This document shows, in pieces, positions 13,129-26,744 of a stretch of DNA of 64,000 nucleotides (positions are counted from its first letter, which is position 1; each line of letters opens with the position of its first letter). Origin of the DNA: Pardosa pseudoannulata (Eukaryota > Arthropoda > Arachnida > Araneae > Lycosidae). The notes under the pieces were generated by a model. It searched no databases and was not told where the DNA came from. It saw nothing but the letters and a program-made list of their open reading frames with translations. The stretch spans positions 21,302,565 through 21,366,564 of the forward strand of contig CM063504.1 in NCBI GenBank assembly GCA_032207245.1, given 5' to 3'. A program made the translations under genes and the position numbers.

Positions 13129-14529
13129 ATGTACAATCGCTTACTAATTTCTATTCCTAAAAGAAAATTTAAACATATTTAAGAGTTTACTAATGATAAT
13201 CATCTAGAAACTTTTTATATGTGTATAGGAAATCAGACATCTATCAAACGAGAGCTTCAAATTCTCATTTTTAACTATAAACAAAAATTAGAGTTTTGAA
13301 GCTCTTTTTCTCAAAGCCGGAAAAAAACATCATTGTGATATTGACACTAAGTACAAAAACCAGCTGTTACTATATTTAATGTTTCAGGAAACTGATAATG
13401 TGGCATTTTTCCACTTCTTCCGTAAAAAGTAAAGTTAAACGTGCGTGAAAATTAAAAAAAAAAATAAGATACTCCTTAAAAGAAACGCATTAGATTTTCC
13501 TTTACAAAAACGGTATCTTAGGAGGAAATTACTTTAATTTTTTTTTAATTTGAAAGCAATATTTAATGTAAGAACTTTTCATGTTATATTTTTTCCACAA
13601 AATATTTCCGATCTACTTTTGGGAATTTTTACTTAAGGTAACGACCACGTTCGGAGACAAAATATTTAAGTAAGGTTTTTTATGGAAATATATTTTTAGT
13701 TATTGCAGTAAAAGGTTATAAAACATAGAAAAATGTGAAAATAAACATAAATAGATGTATATTGTCTTAAAAATTGGCAAAAATAGAGAAAAAACAAGCA
13801 TTTTTTTTACTTTACGCTAACACTTCTAACTAAAAAAATATGCAAAACATTGTACTCACTTTTACTTGGATAAATGTAGACATATATCCATTAAATATGT
13901 ATTGAACCTCAAGAATGAAAATATTCTAAAGTATAAATGAGTTATAACCAATCGAGTAATTTAGGGCAAAAATTCAAGTTTCTAACATAAATGCCCATAA
14001 CTCATCTCAAAATGAATATATTTATAATCCTGAGGTTCCATGCATACATAGCATTATTAAAAACAGTTAAATTCTAATTAATTTCTAAAAATTATTTTAG
14101 CAGTTATGACTGTTGAGGTGTGGTGGCGTAACAAAAATCAGTTTTTCAGAAATTAAATTTAAAGATTTTATTGGATAAATTCTTTAAGTTAATAAAGGTA
14201 TAGTTACATAAAATGCATACTTTTTATAGCTTACAGCTTCCTTCAGTTTATTAACTCTGATTTTTTTCTTTCTGAGAGCTCTAATTTTTTTCCTGTGCAA
14301 TTTTGTAACAGGTGTAGAGAATCTGACTGAATTCTTTATACGAGCAATATCTAACTTTTCATACCCTTTGTAGTAAAGTATCCTGGATCTATATTTAATT
14401 CATTAAAAATTGAAAGTAATCCCTGAAAACCATCACTACCTATCCGTAGATATTTGTTGTCTATTTATTTATGGAATTGCTATAAGTGGTCTACATTACC
14501 CCTAAGACGGAACAACACAAAGTGGGTCT

Positions 14530-14735
14530 TCGTCATTTAGATGCAGAAGACTTCACAGGCTTGGCCTGCTACTTCTAGAGGAATTGTTTAGTTACTAGGA
14601 GGACATTGCGATCACAAACCTATTTTACGTTCCCCAGCCTCCATTAATTAACACGGCTGATCTTTGGCCGGCTCGAACCTCGAACTCGGTACCATCCAGT
14701 TAAGTCTATGCCTCAGCCTACCGAACTATCTTGTC
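14530..14735 (-). mobile_element. tRNA-derived SINE, family M, copy 1
   Basis: On the minus strand the copy begins with a tRNA-like head. A box-A-like TAGTTCGGTAGGCTGAGGCA is followed by GTTCGAGGTTCGAGCC (box B), then a body that continues to about 14530. The body motif GGAGGACATTGCGATCA on the plus strand is shared with the copies near 17005 and 30660. No target duplication was located. Confidence 0.6.
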
Positions 14736-16671
14736 TTATTATCTAGGTATATAAAACTTATTAGTACCTATTGTAAAAGTGGATTTCGTTAAGACTAATT
14801 CCAGGTCAGTGTTGTCCACTTTTCAAATGTGCATGCTTGCTATATTTGCTGCTCTGTAACCGTTGCATGAATTTAGCATTGCTGCTGCTTCAGTGCGTGG
14901 ATCCTTTTTCCATTTTATGTGTATCTGTTCTTTGTGTTTTTCTTTTTTTCTCTATCTCTCTCTGTGTGTCTCTTTCCGTCCTGTGTACTAAAAAGCCTCT
15001 CCTGTGTTTGTTGGTGCTTTGTCTCTTCTTGCAGCTACTTGGAGATCTGTCATAATCTGGCCAAGTGGTTTTCCCATATACCCAGAGTATGTCATACTTC
15101 ATTTTCTTATGTAGTGTATGTAGAGACAAGATATTTTTTAATATGTAGGCTTTTATTAGATGTAGATGACTAGTAACTTTTGCAATATCAGAACAAATTA
15201 AAGCGAGAATATAATTTGTAACTCGGTAACTTTTACAGGAGTTTAATCACTTTATCTCCGGTTGTCGAGTGATCTACGATGATAACGACGGTTACAGAAC
15301 AGCTAAATTACTTTATTTCTAACTTGAGTAAAGATTACTAAGGAAATAAAGCCTGGAAATATTTTAGTAAAATACCGAACAAATACTAAAAGCATTTCTA
15401 AATGGGAAATAAACAAAAATGTTTAAACACATCGTGAATCTCCACCTTTTTTTATTCCATAAACTCCACTTATATAAAGTTAAATATTTTATTTAACTTG
15501 TATTTTATTTTATTTATGTTTTAAGTAACCACGTGTTCTGTATTGGCCTCAAACTCCTTCTAGATCATCCTAAAACTACCTTTTCTACCATTTATCAAAG
15601 AAGGAAACGTTTTTTGATAAAACTAAAGATCCTCTTCTGGTTCACAGTTTGTGCCTAAATATTGATCTGTTCTGTCTTCCAACTACAAATTTTACATATT
15701 TAGATTGTTCAAAAACTCTTATATTTATCAAAATCAGGAATTGAAAATTTTGATAACTAAGTTTGTCATCAGTGCTTTCTCAATATTTCGCATTCGAGAA
15801 AATAAAAGGATAAGTAAATGAAATGTTTTCTTGTGGGAAAAAATGGGGACTACCAAGTAATTATATTATCCTTTAAAGCTTGATATATCCATTGTATTAG
15901 TACCAACTTATATACTAATCTATTCGAGCATTTTGCTTGAAGGCTAGTGTTAACGCTTTCACGCAGTGCGCGATACATATTTACAATCTTTAAAATTATT
16001 ACTATCTTTAAATCTGAGGAAACCCTTAAAGGGCGGTATATTTTAATTAAATAGCATAAAATAGCCATTTGGGTGACTGAATTATAAAACTACTGATCAA
16101 ATAAATTTAAAATATGTTATGAAAAAGTTTGTAGAAGTAAAAGTGAGAAAAGAAGTTGCTTGTGATTTTAGCGTAGTTTGTGCTACTTTAGTTAGATTGT
16201 GTAATAATACATTTTTAAAGCATTAAAAATGTAAAAAATATAAGTAATGTTACTTTTGAATTAATTGCTACTATTTTTCACTGCTTAATCATCAATTTTA
16301 TATTATGTTACCACTTTCATTTTAAATATGTGTTTTATTATAATTTTAATTGATTTTACTAGATTTAAAATAACTAAAATAATATTTTTATTTTTAAGAG
16401 GTAACAATTTGTGTTTTTGTCTAGGGCGATTTAACCGCTAGAGCGGGCGCTGCAAAACCCTTGGATATATTTGTGTCATGCCCTTTTAGACAGCAATGTT
16501 TACCATTTATGTTTATTGCTTATAAAATATTTAGAAATTACTCGAGGTTATAAATGAGAATGTCTGAAAGACTCATCCTTTCTCACTAAGAAAAAATTGA
16601 CCAATCGAAAGATACCCATGGTACATTCTGATCCTCCGTATAAGACATAAGTGGGGTTCCTTTACAGTAGA

Positions 16672-16760
16672 CCAGGGATAAGCGAAATACTGTCTGCAGG
16701 CCAGCTCCGAACCGCCGAAGTTTGTGTCCAGCCTGACGAAAATTTAAAAAAAAATAATAT
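16672..16760 (+). mobile_element. Possible hAT end fragment
   Basis: The text CAGGGATAAGCGAAATACTG, followed by GCAGGCCAGCTCCGAACCGCC, resembles the CAGGGnTnnnCAAA...GGCC ends of many hAT elements. No second end or target duplication was seen, so this is tentative. Confidence 0.25.
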
Positions 16761-16904
16761 TTATATGTCTTTCTAATGCAGATGGCGATACAAACAGATA
16801 TCTTTATGCCAAACACAGCTGCAAAGCTGTTATTCCTTTAACCACCCGAGAAGCACTTGAGGCTTAAGGAATGCTACGGACGCTAGTAGTAGCCCGTGTG
16901 CTAG

Positions 16905-17350
16905 TTGTAGCAGCTAGTGTTCCCCGCTCGTAATTTAGAAGCTATGACCAAGCAGTAGATCCCCATGTATAGCCTGAAATCTCCAAAGGTATAGCTTGAA
17001 TTTGGAGGACATTACGATCATGAACCTATTTTATGTGTCACAGCCGCCATTTATAAACACGGAGAATCTTTACCTCGAACTCACAACCCTCAGGTTATGA
17101 GACTGACAGCTTTTTTGACTGAACCACCTTGACTTAGTTTTATATAATGTGATAAATTACAATAACAAAAATAAATACCTAAAATTCAAGTATAGTACTA
17201 ATCACTTTCCACCGAGGTTTTTACAACATACATAATTGTGATTTCATTTCAGATTGGAAAACATAGAATACTTTTTTTCCTGCTAACTAAAACAGTCCAA
17301 TATAGGTGAATCAGAGCTCGCATTTGAAAGAATTTACATTTCAAGCTGCA
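16905..17350 (-). mobile_element. tRNA-Met-type SINE, family M, copy 2, plus flank module
   Basis: The minus strand reads AAGGTGGTTCAGTCA, then CAGTCTCATAACCTGAG with anticodon loop CTCATAA (anticodon CAT), then a T arm GTGAGTTCGAG. This is an elongator-Met-like tRNA head. The body to 16905 matches the copy near 30420-30700. The module 17160-17350, to the right of the head, matches 540-715 and 30840-30900. The SINE and the flank therefore appear to have been copied together, or to belong to one longer element. Confidence 0.6.
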
Positions 17351-18499
17351 CATACTGAAATTTTTTCTTCGGGACATGTTCTAACATTACTTATATTTTT
17401 TTTTATCGTAAAGAGGCCAACAGATAGCAACATTGGGAGTAGTTTGGAAATTATTCAAAAATAAACTGTTACTGATTCTTGTTTGGGTTATTGTAGAATA
17501 TTCTTAAAATATTTCGACCCACAACGTAAAGTTTATTCAAAATGTCGTGTTTTCAAGAATGAATGGACTTGAAAAGATTTTTTACAGTTTTTAAAATTTT
17601 TAAGTAAATTAAATAGGTTAATTTTTTCTGTTTTTCTTGATCAAACTTTGTTCTAGTTCTCTAAAATATTGAGTGCAACAGACACCCAACATTTATCGTA
17701 AAACATTAAATTCGATAAAATAGTAAATATGGTTTGTCGTTCGTTTAAGTGTTCTTTATGTTGAATGTTCTATTGGAGAAAGTCTTAAATTAAAAAGAAT
17801 ATTTAAACGTTTTTTAATCAAAATTTTTTTCAATATTTGACAAATAAATATTAATTTTTCTCAAATTTTAATTTAATTTAGCTTAAAATGTTGTTTTTAA
17901 AAGAGATATCAGTTTTTTTTCAGCTGATTCTGTTTTCTTATCAAAACCAATTATCCACACTAACTTTCAGTACTTATCTACCTTTGAAGATACAATTATA
18001 TTTGTTTTACGTTTCGATTATCTCTTCCCGTAGCTGATTTTATTATAAAAGATAAATGTCGGTACACTTCATGAAATGAAGGTTAAATGCTGATTTTGAT
18101 ATCTCAGATTTTTTGTTCAATATTTTATTTGAATAAAAATATATGTTATAACAGTCTAATTTGTACTTTTTAATGTAATTTAGTTTGTAATTTCATGAGA
18201 CTTATTAGTTTCTTACTGCTCACTAAAATGGTTATGTCTAGTATAATAGATATTCAAATAAATTTTAAATAGCTGATTATCTTTTTTATGAAAAAAATCA
18301 CAGCAAAATTATAATTTATTTAAGTTTTACGCTTCGATTATTTATTGCTTTTTTTAAACTAAGCAAATGTTATTTAAATTAGAATTAAAAGCTGAAATAT
18401 TCAATTTTTTGAATTTTTTTGTTTAGACATAAAATTGATGAATTTTATTGTACTGAGATATTGCTTTTGTTGAATTCATAATTAAATATTATATCACAC

Positions 18500-18817
18500 A
18501 CATTTGTATATTTTTAATTTATACTATATTTTTAAATATTATACTATAAAATTAATATTATATTTATACACATATTCTTATAATATTAATTATATTATAA
18601 ATTTAATTATAAAAAAACAAATCAAACAAAATATTAAATGTTTAAGTAATTATGTATATGTATTAAATTATCTTTTGGGAAATTTTCAAGCAGTGTATAT
18701 ATTTAAAATTCTTTGGAATGCCTCAGATTTTAAAATTTTTAAGCCTTTTTTCTTTGTTTAGGAACAAAAATGACTGATGATGACTCTTACTGAGTGTTAA
18801 AAAAATAATAAATATAA

Positions 18818-18852
<35 letters not shown>

Positions 18853-19297
18853 ATATAGATAAAATATAAGGTACAAAAAACTGCATGTTTATTAACCTCT
18901 TGCTGTAAGATAATTTTATATTTAGAAAAAATATATATTTTAACAATCAAAAAAATTTATATATTTTTATATTTTTTTTCTCTAATTTGTATATATATAT
19001 TGTTTTAAAATGAAACTATTTTGAATATTTATTCTTTTATAAAAATTATAAATATAGTTCAAGTGTCACAGTCATTTTATTGATATAATATATTTTTTGT
19101 ATATATTTTTTGTACTAAAGAATTTATTGAAATTCGCATTTTGAAAAAAATTGTTTTTAGTATGTTTTATATAGATATAACTTATACAAGATATAAATAT
19201 ATATATATATATAACGACAAATATTTATTATCTATAAGATATTAATTTTATATTTTATAATAAATATTTAATATATTATATCTAATAATATTTTTAT
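18500..19297. other. Extremely AT-rich stretch, no gene
   Basis: Almost pure A and T with short TA runs. The frames at 18504-18761 and 18723-18950 have the composition of random AT text and no domain. Nothing else is visible. Confidence 0.7.
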
Positions 19298-19306
19298 TAT
19301 ATAATT

Positions 19307-19344
<38 letters not shown>

Positions 19345-19504
19345 ATAGAATATATATATATATACAAATATATTATATATATATATATATATACAATTAT
19401 ATTATATATATATATTTATCTTTATTATATAATACATTAATAATATATATAATATATATATATATATATTATATATATATACATATATTTATATATTATA
19501 TCAG

Positions 19505-19554
<50 letters not shown>

Positions 19555-19737
19555 TATATATAATTATATAATATATTATATATATATATATATATATATA
19601 AATATATATAATTATATTCTATATATACCAATATTATATATATCATAATTATATATATATATATATATATACATATATATATTATATCTATAATTTTTTT
19701 ATATATATTATATATATAATTATAATATTATTATATA

Positions 19738-19772
<35 letters not shown>

Positions 19773-19795
19773 CATAAATATATATGTGTGTGTGT
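19298..19795. repeat. Compound TA/TTA/TAA microsatellite, about 500 bp
   Basis: Interrupted TATATA blocks separated by TTATA and ATAAT, with local palindromes throughout, end in TGTGTGTGTATG. It is the longest unbroken low-complexity block in the window outside the satellite array. Confidence 0.95.
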
Positions 19796-20216
19796 ATGCA
19801 CACGTGTTGTTCAACTCTAAAGTATTCATATTTTTGTATATTTGTTTATAGTTTTGATAATCTGTTACTTCTTCTGCGCTTCAAAATTTTACATTTCTTC
19901 ACAAATTTATGACTTTTGTACTTATTGCCATGATAAACTATTTTAACGATATAAAGTCGATATCTATGTAGAAATATCTTCCTTTTTACTATGGGCTAAA
20001 TAATTTTATAGGCTAAATTATATACTAAATATTTTGAATATATAATACTTGATATCTATTTCGAAACGTCCTCTTCTTTTTACTATTGGTTATTACATGG
20101 CAAATAAGGGTAGCAGATGTTAGTGGATATCTATATCAGAATATTGTTTTACTGCTATTATGTTTTTAAGGCTAATTCGGTGTACAATAACGAATTTCCC
20201 GCATTCCTTTTTCCAG

Positions 20217-20254
20217 GGATAGCGTCAGCCGACGGCCGAAAAGCCGAGGAATGA
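20217..20254 (+). CDS. Probable terminal coding exon of the aquaglyceroporin
   Basis: A strong acceptor (CATTCCTTTTTCCAG) ends at 20216. Joined to the single leftover base of the exon ending at 10612, the phase gives Arg, then IASADGRKAEE and a TGA stop at 20252-20254. The product would be a short charged cytoplasmic tail, as usual for this family. The surrounding 20200-20480 is an isolated CpG- and GC-rich island in very AT-rich DNA, as the real exons here also are, and would supply 3' UTR. What is seen is the splice site, the matching phase and the base composition. That this exon belongs to the gene is inference. The opposite-strand frame at 20158-20394 is the competing reading; I could not identify its product. 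Confidence 0.45.
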
Positions 20255-20510
20255 ACCGGCGTGTGAGCCGTCACCAGAGCACGGCCCACCGACGGAGCGA
20301 TTCTTGATCCTTCTTCATCTTTTCTCCGACATTTCATCCATCGAAGAAATTTCATACCGACTGAAATCTGCAGTGAGTGAACAAGGACTTTCATGCGCGT
20401 TCACCAAAATGCCGAAGACACGGGCAGAACTCAAGTCATTCCATTTCAGCTGAGGCTATCAGACGCGAGTTAAAAATTGAATGCGTGTTCTGAATTTATT
20501 TAACTTTATT
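20255..20510 (+). other. Putative 3' UTR of the aquaglyceroporin gene
   Basis: GC-rich sequence continues for about 220 bp past the proposed stop and then returns to AT-rich text near 20480-20510. I saw no canonical AATAAA close by, which weakens the case. Confidence 0.35.
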
Positions 20511-20566
20511 ACAACTTCAAAAAAATATATAACCATTCGAGTATTTATTGGTTATTTAGGAGTATA

Positions 20567-21080
20567 TTCAACTGTGAGTATTTTCTATGCCATTTGAAAT
20601 TGCTGTTGAATACTGGTCAAACAAACAATTTGCACAAAATATTTTTCAGGTTAAAACAACAGTGGTGTTCGTTCAAATTAGGCTTAGAACAGTGTTTCTT
20701 AACCTTTTTGGCACAATGGACCACTTTAAAATTTTTAAATATGTCACGGACCCCTCTGTGAAAAAAAAATTGCTTAAACATCATTTATTACGAAAAAATT
20801 TTTTTGTCAAAAAAAAAAAAAAATTCAACTGTGAGTATTTTACATGCTATTTGAAATTGCTGTTGAATATTGGTCAAACAAACAATTTGCACAAAATATT
20901 TTTCAGGTTAAAACAACAGTGGTGTTCGTTCAAATTAGGCTTAGAACAGTGTTTCTTAACCTTTTTGGCACAATGGACCACTTTAAAATTTTTAAATATG
21001 TCACGGACCCCTCTGTGAAAAAAAAAATTGCTTAAACATCATTTATTACAAAAAAAATCTGTTTTATTATTTAATTATTT
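20567..21080. repeat. Tandem duplication, period 257 bp, at the left end of a hAT element
   Basis: 20567-20823 is repeated at 20824 onward. The unit contains about 120 bp of flanking DNA plus the left terminus (CAGTGTTTCTTAACCTTTTT at 20690 and 20947). The copies differ at only a few bases. Confidence 0.95.
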
Positions 21081-21128
21081 TAATATTTTTATTTCAATAG
21101 TATAAAAAATTTGAAGAAATTAAATTTT

Positions 21129-21494
21129 TTAATGTGAAGGCTGTTGCTGCTTTTCCTTGATTAACAGATTGAATTGAGGGATGGTTTTCGACAAAGCAAC
21201 GCACCTATCATGTTCGATATTCAGTCGATTTCGATGTTTTCTCTTTATTGTAACAAGTGTAGAAAATCCCTCTTCGCAAAGATATACTGTAGCAAACGGA
21301 ATAATGGCTGCCATAGATCGTTTTACAAGCAATGGGTAGGCTTCTCTTAAAGAAGAACAAAACTCTCCAAGAGTTTTTGAATCGAAATCCATTTTTAACA
21401 AGGACTTTGTTTTCAAATCAATTAGCTCATCTTTGGCAAGGTTCATGTGATCGTTACAGTCAATATCACAAAGAAAAGGATTACGAATCCACAA
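21129..21494 (-). pseudogene. hAT transposase C-terminal fragment (ZBED5-like)
   Basis: About 120 codons resemble the dimerisation end of hAT transposases of the ZBED5/SCAND3 type. The key signature is YLCEEGFSTLVTIKRKHRNR, followed by LNIEHDRCVALSKTIPQFNL and a terminal KQQQPSH. In the family this C-terminal region packs the transposase into oligomers. The BED zinc finger, the catalytic acidic residues of the first half and any start codon are missing. Full proteins are several hundred residues long, so this cannot be active. It ends cleanly just inside the element, as expected for the 3' end of the gene. Confidence 0.85.
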
Positions 21495-21612
21495 CTCATC
21501 TTTTATATTTATTGCATCCGAACTGAAATATTTTTCAAATGAAACTTGAAGTACTTCCAGGTGTTCACAGATTTCAGACGGCTTACAGAGGTAGCCCGTG
21601 ACAAAAAAAGTT

Positions 21613-21810
21613 TTTTTTTAAATATTGATGCAAACATTTTAAAAATTAGGAGCAGTCGGCGGACCCCCAAAATATGACCCATGGAACCCCAAGAGGTCCA
21701 TGAACCACAGTTTTTTTTTAATATTGATGCAAACATTTTAAAAATTAGGAGCAGTCGGCGGACCCCCAAAATATGACCCATGGAACCCCAAGAGGTCCAT
21801 GAACCACAGG
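21613..21810. repeat. Tandem duplication, period 99 bp, at the right end of the hAT element
   Basis: ATATTGATGCAAACATTTTA and the following text to GGTCCATGAACCACAG occur twice in a row, starting at 21622 and 21721, virtually identical. Confidence 0.95.
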
Positions 21811-21839
21811 TGAAGAAACCCTGGTTTAGAGGATCACTA

Positions 21840-24050
21840 AGGTGTCATCAAATTATCCCTAGTGGTACAGTGACAGAATTTTAAAAGTAGAACAGATACA
21901 ACATAGACTGTAGTTATATATTAAATCCATCCCCCATAATCAACAACGGTTCTACGTGATGTTACTGTCCATATCTCTATGAAACGTCATTTTGTACTGC
22001 TGTGCTCTAACTTCTGTTTATGACTGTTCTGTCAACATTATCAGTACAGCCATTATTATTTAGAACAGAATATTTAAGTTAATTATTATTTTTAACATAG
22101 GTTGCAACAAATTTAAACGATGAACAAACTTAATGTAGAATACGAAATGCATCTGAGAATAACATCTACATATTCTATTCTTTCTGTAACAAAAATTCAA
22201 GCGCATTTCAGTCACTTGACCCCCTAGAATGGGTGATACCAGTTGCATCATTGCAGCCTGCTCTTATTAAGATAAATAAATAAAGTAACATTGTAATATA
22301 TATGACAGATAAACAAAGTTACATGTATAATATAGCTAACATCTAAGTTATATATTATATTGGTGGATAGGTATAAATATTCCGAATGAAGATTTATAGT
22401 TTTAAGGGTGACTTAAGTCTTTGAAGACTACTGAGCTCTTGTAATGTCTAATAAAGGAAAATTTTAAACTTTATATTAATAGCCTAGAGTTAATCAGTAA
22501 GTAAAAACGGAAAACTGGTCGAGGTTATACCATAAATTATCCAATACCTATTCGCACAATACTTTAAGCATTGTCCAACATGCAATGTTATCAAAAAGCC
22601 AATTAACTTCATAACTATTTTAATGTGTATTTGTGAGTGTATTTAAATGTTTTTTTTTAATTTTTTTAGTCTTGTTTCGAAATGAAAGATAAATCAAATG
22701 TTTAAAAATAAAACCCGTTTTACATTACTGCAACCGGTTAGAGAGTTTACATCATTTACTGTGAAGACTCAATATTCAGGCTGGGAAATTGGTACAAATG
22801 AAGGGTTAGTTATCTGAGTATGAAACAACTTCCGCTGAAAAGGCAACAAGAATTACACATGCTGGGTTAGGCCTTGAATCTTTCTCAATGAAATATCAAA
22901 CCCAAAATGATGCCAAACAAATTTCCTAACTATTTATTAGTTTTTTAATTTTTTTTTACATTCAGAATTTTTAAAAAAAAGTATTTTGCAATTTGGAAAA
23001 ATTGTTATTGAATTATTTTTTACTGGATTGATTATTTTGCTTATTTATTGACTATACTGCTTTGCTATAACTCATATTGCAAAATTATTGTTTTTATTCG
23101 GTTGTAACATTGGTTGTAAAAAGGGATTTTATTACGGTTATTTGATTGTTCTTAATTGATATACGTGTAGGAGCTTATAAATAAAACACTATCGTATATT
23201 AATCTGTGAGAGATCTATGAGGTATCTTAGTTCAAAAATGCTTCTAAAATTAAAAAAAGAGCCTGAAAACCATTAAAATTTCAGAAAGTTAACTAAAACA
23301 TAGTTAGACCTTATGAACAATTTACGAACATCTTATTATACATAATCATGCCTGACACTAAATTTTGAAAATTTTAAAATTAAAATTTTTTTTGTCTTCC
23401 AAATTGTCCATAATAGTTAAAAATGTATTGGGTGGAAAACATTTTTTAAATTAAAATTCAGTATTAATTTTTTTCCTTATCCTACATTTCTTGTATTATT
23501 TTTACTGCTACGCTTTTAGCGTGCTAATAAAATAAAAATAAAATAATTATATCGTATACTTGTGCTGCACGCAAAACAATTTTAGTGTGAATATTAATTT
23601 ATGCATAAAAATAATATTTTGACTTACTACCACATACTTTTCAATGTTATCAGAATATTGGAAAACACTTTAGATAACAGCACTTTTGCTGATTGAAAAC
23701 GAGACAAAAGATATATTCAATAGGAGGGAAAGGAGAACGTACTAAAAAAATATCAGTCTGTAATAGAAAGGTAAAATCTGAAGCGGTGTTACAGTATTTT
23801 AAGAAATAAGTCTGGGCTATTGAAAACGTGCAATCTTTGCTTTCGAACAATCGATGCCCTTGAAAAGAACTGTGTATTCAGAGGTTTGATCTGAAGCAAC
23901 CTAAAATTTCTTCTGGTTTTGCAATAAATAACAATTTTCTAATGAATTGGTGCAATATACTTTACACTGCAAGCTCTCTTCGTGATGCAGATAATGTATA
24001 TTATAATAAGTTTTCCTCAAAGGCTTTTAGTGTAGAAATATGATTATTTT
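21840..24050. other. No gene seen
   Basis: AT-rich sequence without splice-bounded exons or recognisable repeats. The open frames at 22060-22251 and 23650-23850 show no domain or exon-like composition. Confidence 0.6.
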
Positions 24051-24343
24051 AGGCAATATATCAAGATCCACCGTAATATAACATACATGTATGCCCTTGC
24101 ATATATGTGTATATATAGAGAGAGAAATATCCTGTCTAAAAGTCAAGACCACGTGGAAGAATATGGGAAGGAAAAGAATGTCAATGATTTGCTATTGGGA
24201 AACTTTAATTATTGCAGTCTCTGTATCAATATCCCGTTAATCAATATGAAATGAATATTAAAATTGATAAATATAATTTAGTCCATTACTTGAATAATTT
24301 TTAATATATATGTATACACATAAAATAGACATACGTATGTATG

Positions 24344-24860
<517 letters not shown>

Positions 24861-24925
<65 letters not shown>
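24861..24925. repeat. (TA)n microsatellite
   Basis: About 65 bp of pure TA directly against the solo LTR end. Confidence 0.96.
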
Positions 24926-24927
<2 letters not shown>

Positions 24928-26740
24928 ATCACAGAGATATGTAAAACTAAAAGTAGAATCTAAAAGGTTAAAAAATTTTAACTTGATGTTATATAACAAT
25001 GAAAAAGAAATAGAATGGATATTAACTATATTTGCCAGGAGAATTGGGACTCCAATATGGACTTAAAACTCTTTTATGCCCATATTTTATAAACGTTACA
25101 ACCCTTACCCTCTGTACAAGCATAGTAAATATAGGTCAAACAAATCAAAATAACTCTGTTTGAAAAAATTACCACATAGCAAACAAGAGCATTGACGAAA
25201 CAATGAAACAAACTGGATCCACAGCAGCAGCTCTACCAATAATCAGAGCGATTCGCCCACCCAAATGGGTGTTGCCATTCCAAAAAAGAAAAAAATATAT
25301 TTATCTCCTTCTATAACCTATAGATAATTTACTTAATTTATAGCATCATCTTGCATCAGACAAGTTTTACTATTGAAGTTATAATAAAACGCAGAGCAGA
25401 AAATCAAACATATGTGCATCGCATGAGAAAATACAAGCATTTGTGCATTTAACATAATTCGAGGCACTGGTGACTGAGGTTCAATAATAAATAAATTATA
25501 AAAAAGGAAATAGTTCTTCTTGTTTCTTGAATTCATACTCCCATAAATATTAATTTAAAATAATTTTCGAATAAAATAATAAAATTGTTTGTTTGACATC
25601 TCATAGTAAAGTTATCTGTTTAACATTTTTTACTATAAGGCGTTTTAAATATAATTTTCTAGGTAAACATCAGCTGAAATGTAATGGTGATTATTTCTGC
25701 TAAACATTTGAACCATTCAGTGATATGATTCCATTAAATTCTATTTATGTGTGTGTTTATGTATGAAACGTCCATCTCTTTATACCTAATAAAAGCGGAT
25801 CTCATCAATGGAAAAATGTCTCAATGTTAGATAGCTTCCATAAAAATTTGAGTAAAATTTTAATTATTTTTTCATTGGTAAATTTTAATATATTTTATCC
25901 AGTTTTAATGATTTATTACTTTTTTATTTAAATTTAATATGGGTATTAAATCTATATAACGGTTAAATATTATAACTGCAAACCATTATATAATAAAGGT
26001 TTAGAGTTATTTACGGATATGATTTTTTTTTGTACGTAAAATATCATCTTTCATTTATTTTACATGCTAAATTTCTAATTTACAGTCATAAAATTCTATT
26101 TCAGTTTCACGAATATTTAAAATTCTTAGAAATATTTAAGGGTTTAGCATTTTTTTACGGATGCGATTTGAAAATATTAGTAGTAAGATTCAATATTTCA
26201 TATATTTTACGTACAAAATTCTATGCGGAAAATTATTTTTAATTATATTTTTGATGAAACTTTTCTTATTGGTGAGAGACGTGTGCATTGTGCTGTCTGT
26301 GTTACGTATTTTAAACATTTTCTTTTTCACTTAGCGCCTGTAAAATATTGCAATCTGTTTCGATTCACCCGATGGTTTTTGAAAAAAAAAATAAGGTTAT
26401 TTATTCTAAGATATATATTGTTATAAAATAAAGTTCAAAAATGAGTTACGAAATTGTATAACAGTTTAAAGAGTTTTCAACATTTTTTTTTTTGTTAGCA
26501 TATGTGCAATATTTGTTTTTACGTAATGAGGTTTTCTTAATAAGGGAATTAGTTAATTTTATTTTTAAAGATTTTAGTACTTTTTATAAAAATTCAGAAA
26601 ATATTTTTTCTACTTTCATTTGAATTATTTAGATTGTTATTCGATGGTACACAAAATGAGTATAAATATTTATGTTTGACAATATTTATGCAAATAAATA
26701 AATAAATATTTTTAGACGTACAAAATTAACTACTTTTCCA
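24926..26740. other. No gene seen
   Basis: AT-rich. Partly similar blocks at 26010-26100 and 26150-26230 (TTTACGGAT...ATTTTACGTAC) hint at an old tandem repeat. No exon-like segment was found. Confidence 0.55.
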
Positions 26741-26744
26741 TTAA

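Larger units (their letters stand above)
10613..20216 (+). other. Probable aquaglyceroporin intron, about 9.6 kb
   Basis: This interval lies between the GTAAGTAT donor and the proposed TTTTTCCAG acceptor at 20216. It holds microsatellites, tRNA-like relics, SINEs and very AT-rich DNA. 11040-11690, 11760-12930, 13140-14500, 14740-16660 and 17350-18500 show no gene or named repeat. The 3' border depends on the terminal exon proposed at 20217. Confidence 0.45.
20690..21823 (-). mobile_element. Degenerate hAT (Charlie/ZBED5-like) element
   Basis: The left end CAGTGTTTCTTAACC and the right end, whose reverse complement is CAGGGTTTCTTCACC, form terminal inverted repeats. CAGTGTTTCTnAACC is the classic Charlie-type terminus. 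Flanks GCTTAGAA (20682-20689) and GTTTAGAG (21824-21831) match at six of eight positions, consistent with an aged 8-bp target duplication. Between the ends is the tail of a hAT transposase on the minus strand. Both ends carry internal tandem duplications. Confidence 0.85.

Noticed and set aside
20158..20394. A 78-codon minus-strand frame in the GC-rich island
   Set aside because: The plus-strand reading as the last exon fits the splice phase of the upstream exon. The minus frame has no recognised family, though it is not excluded.
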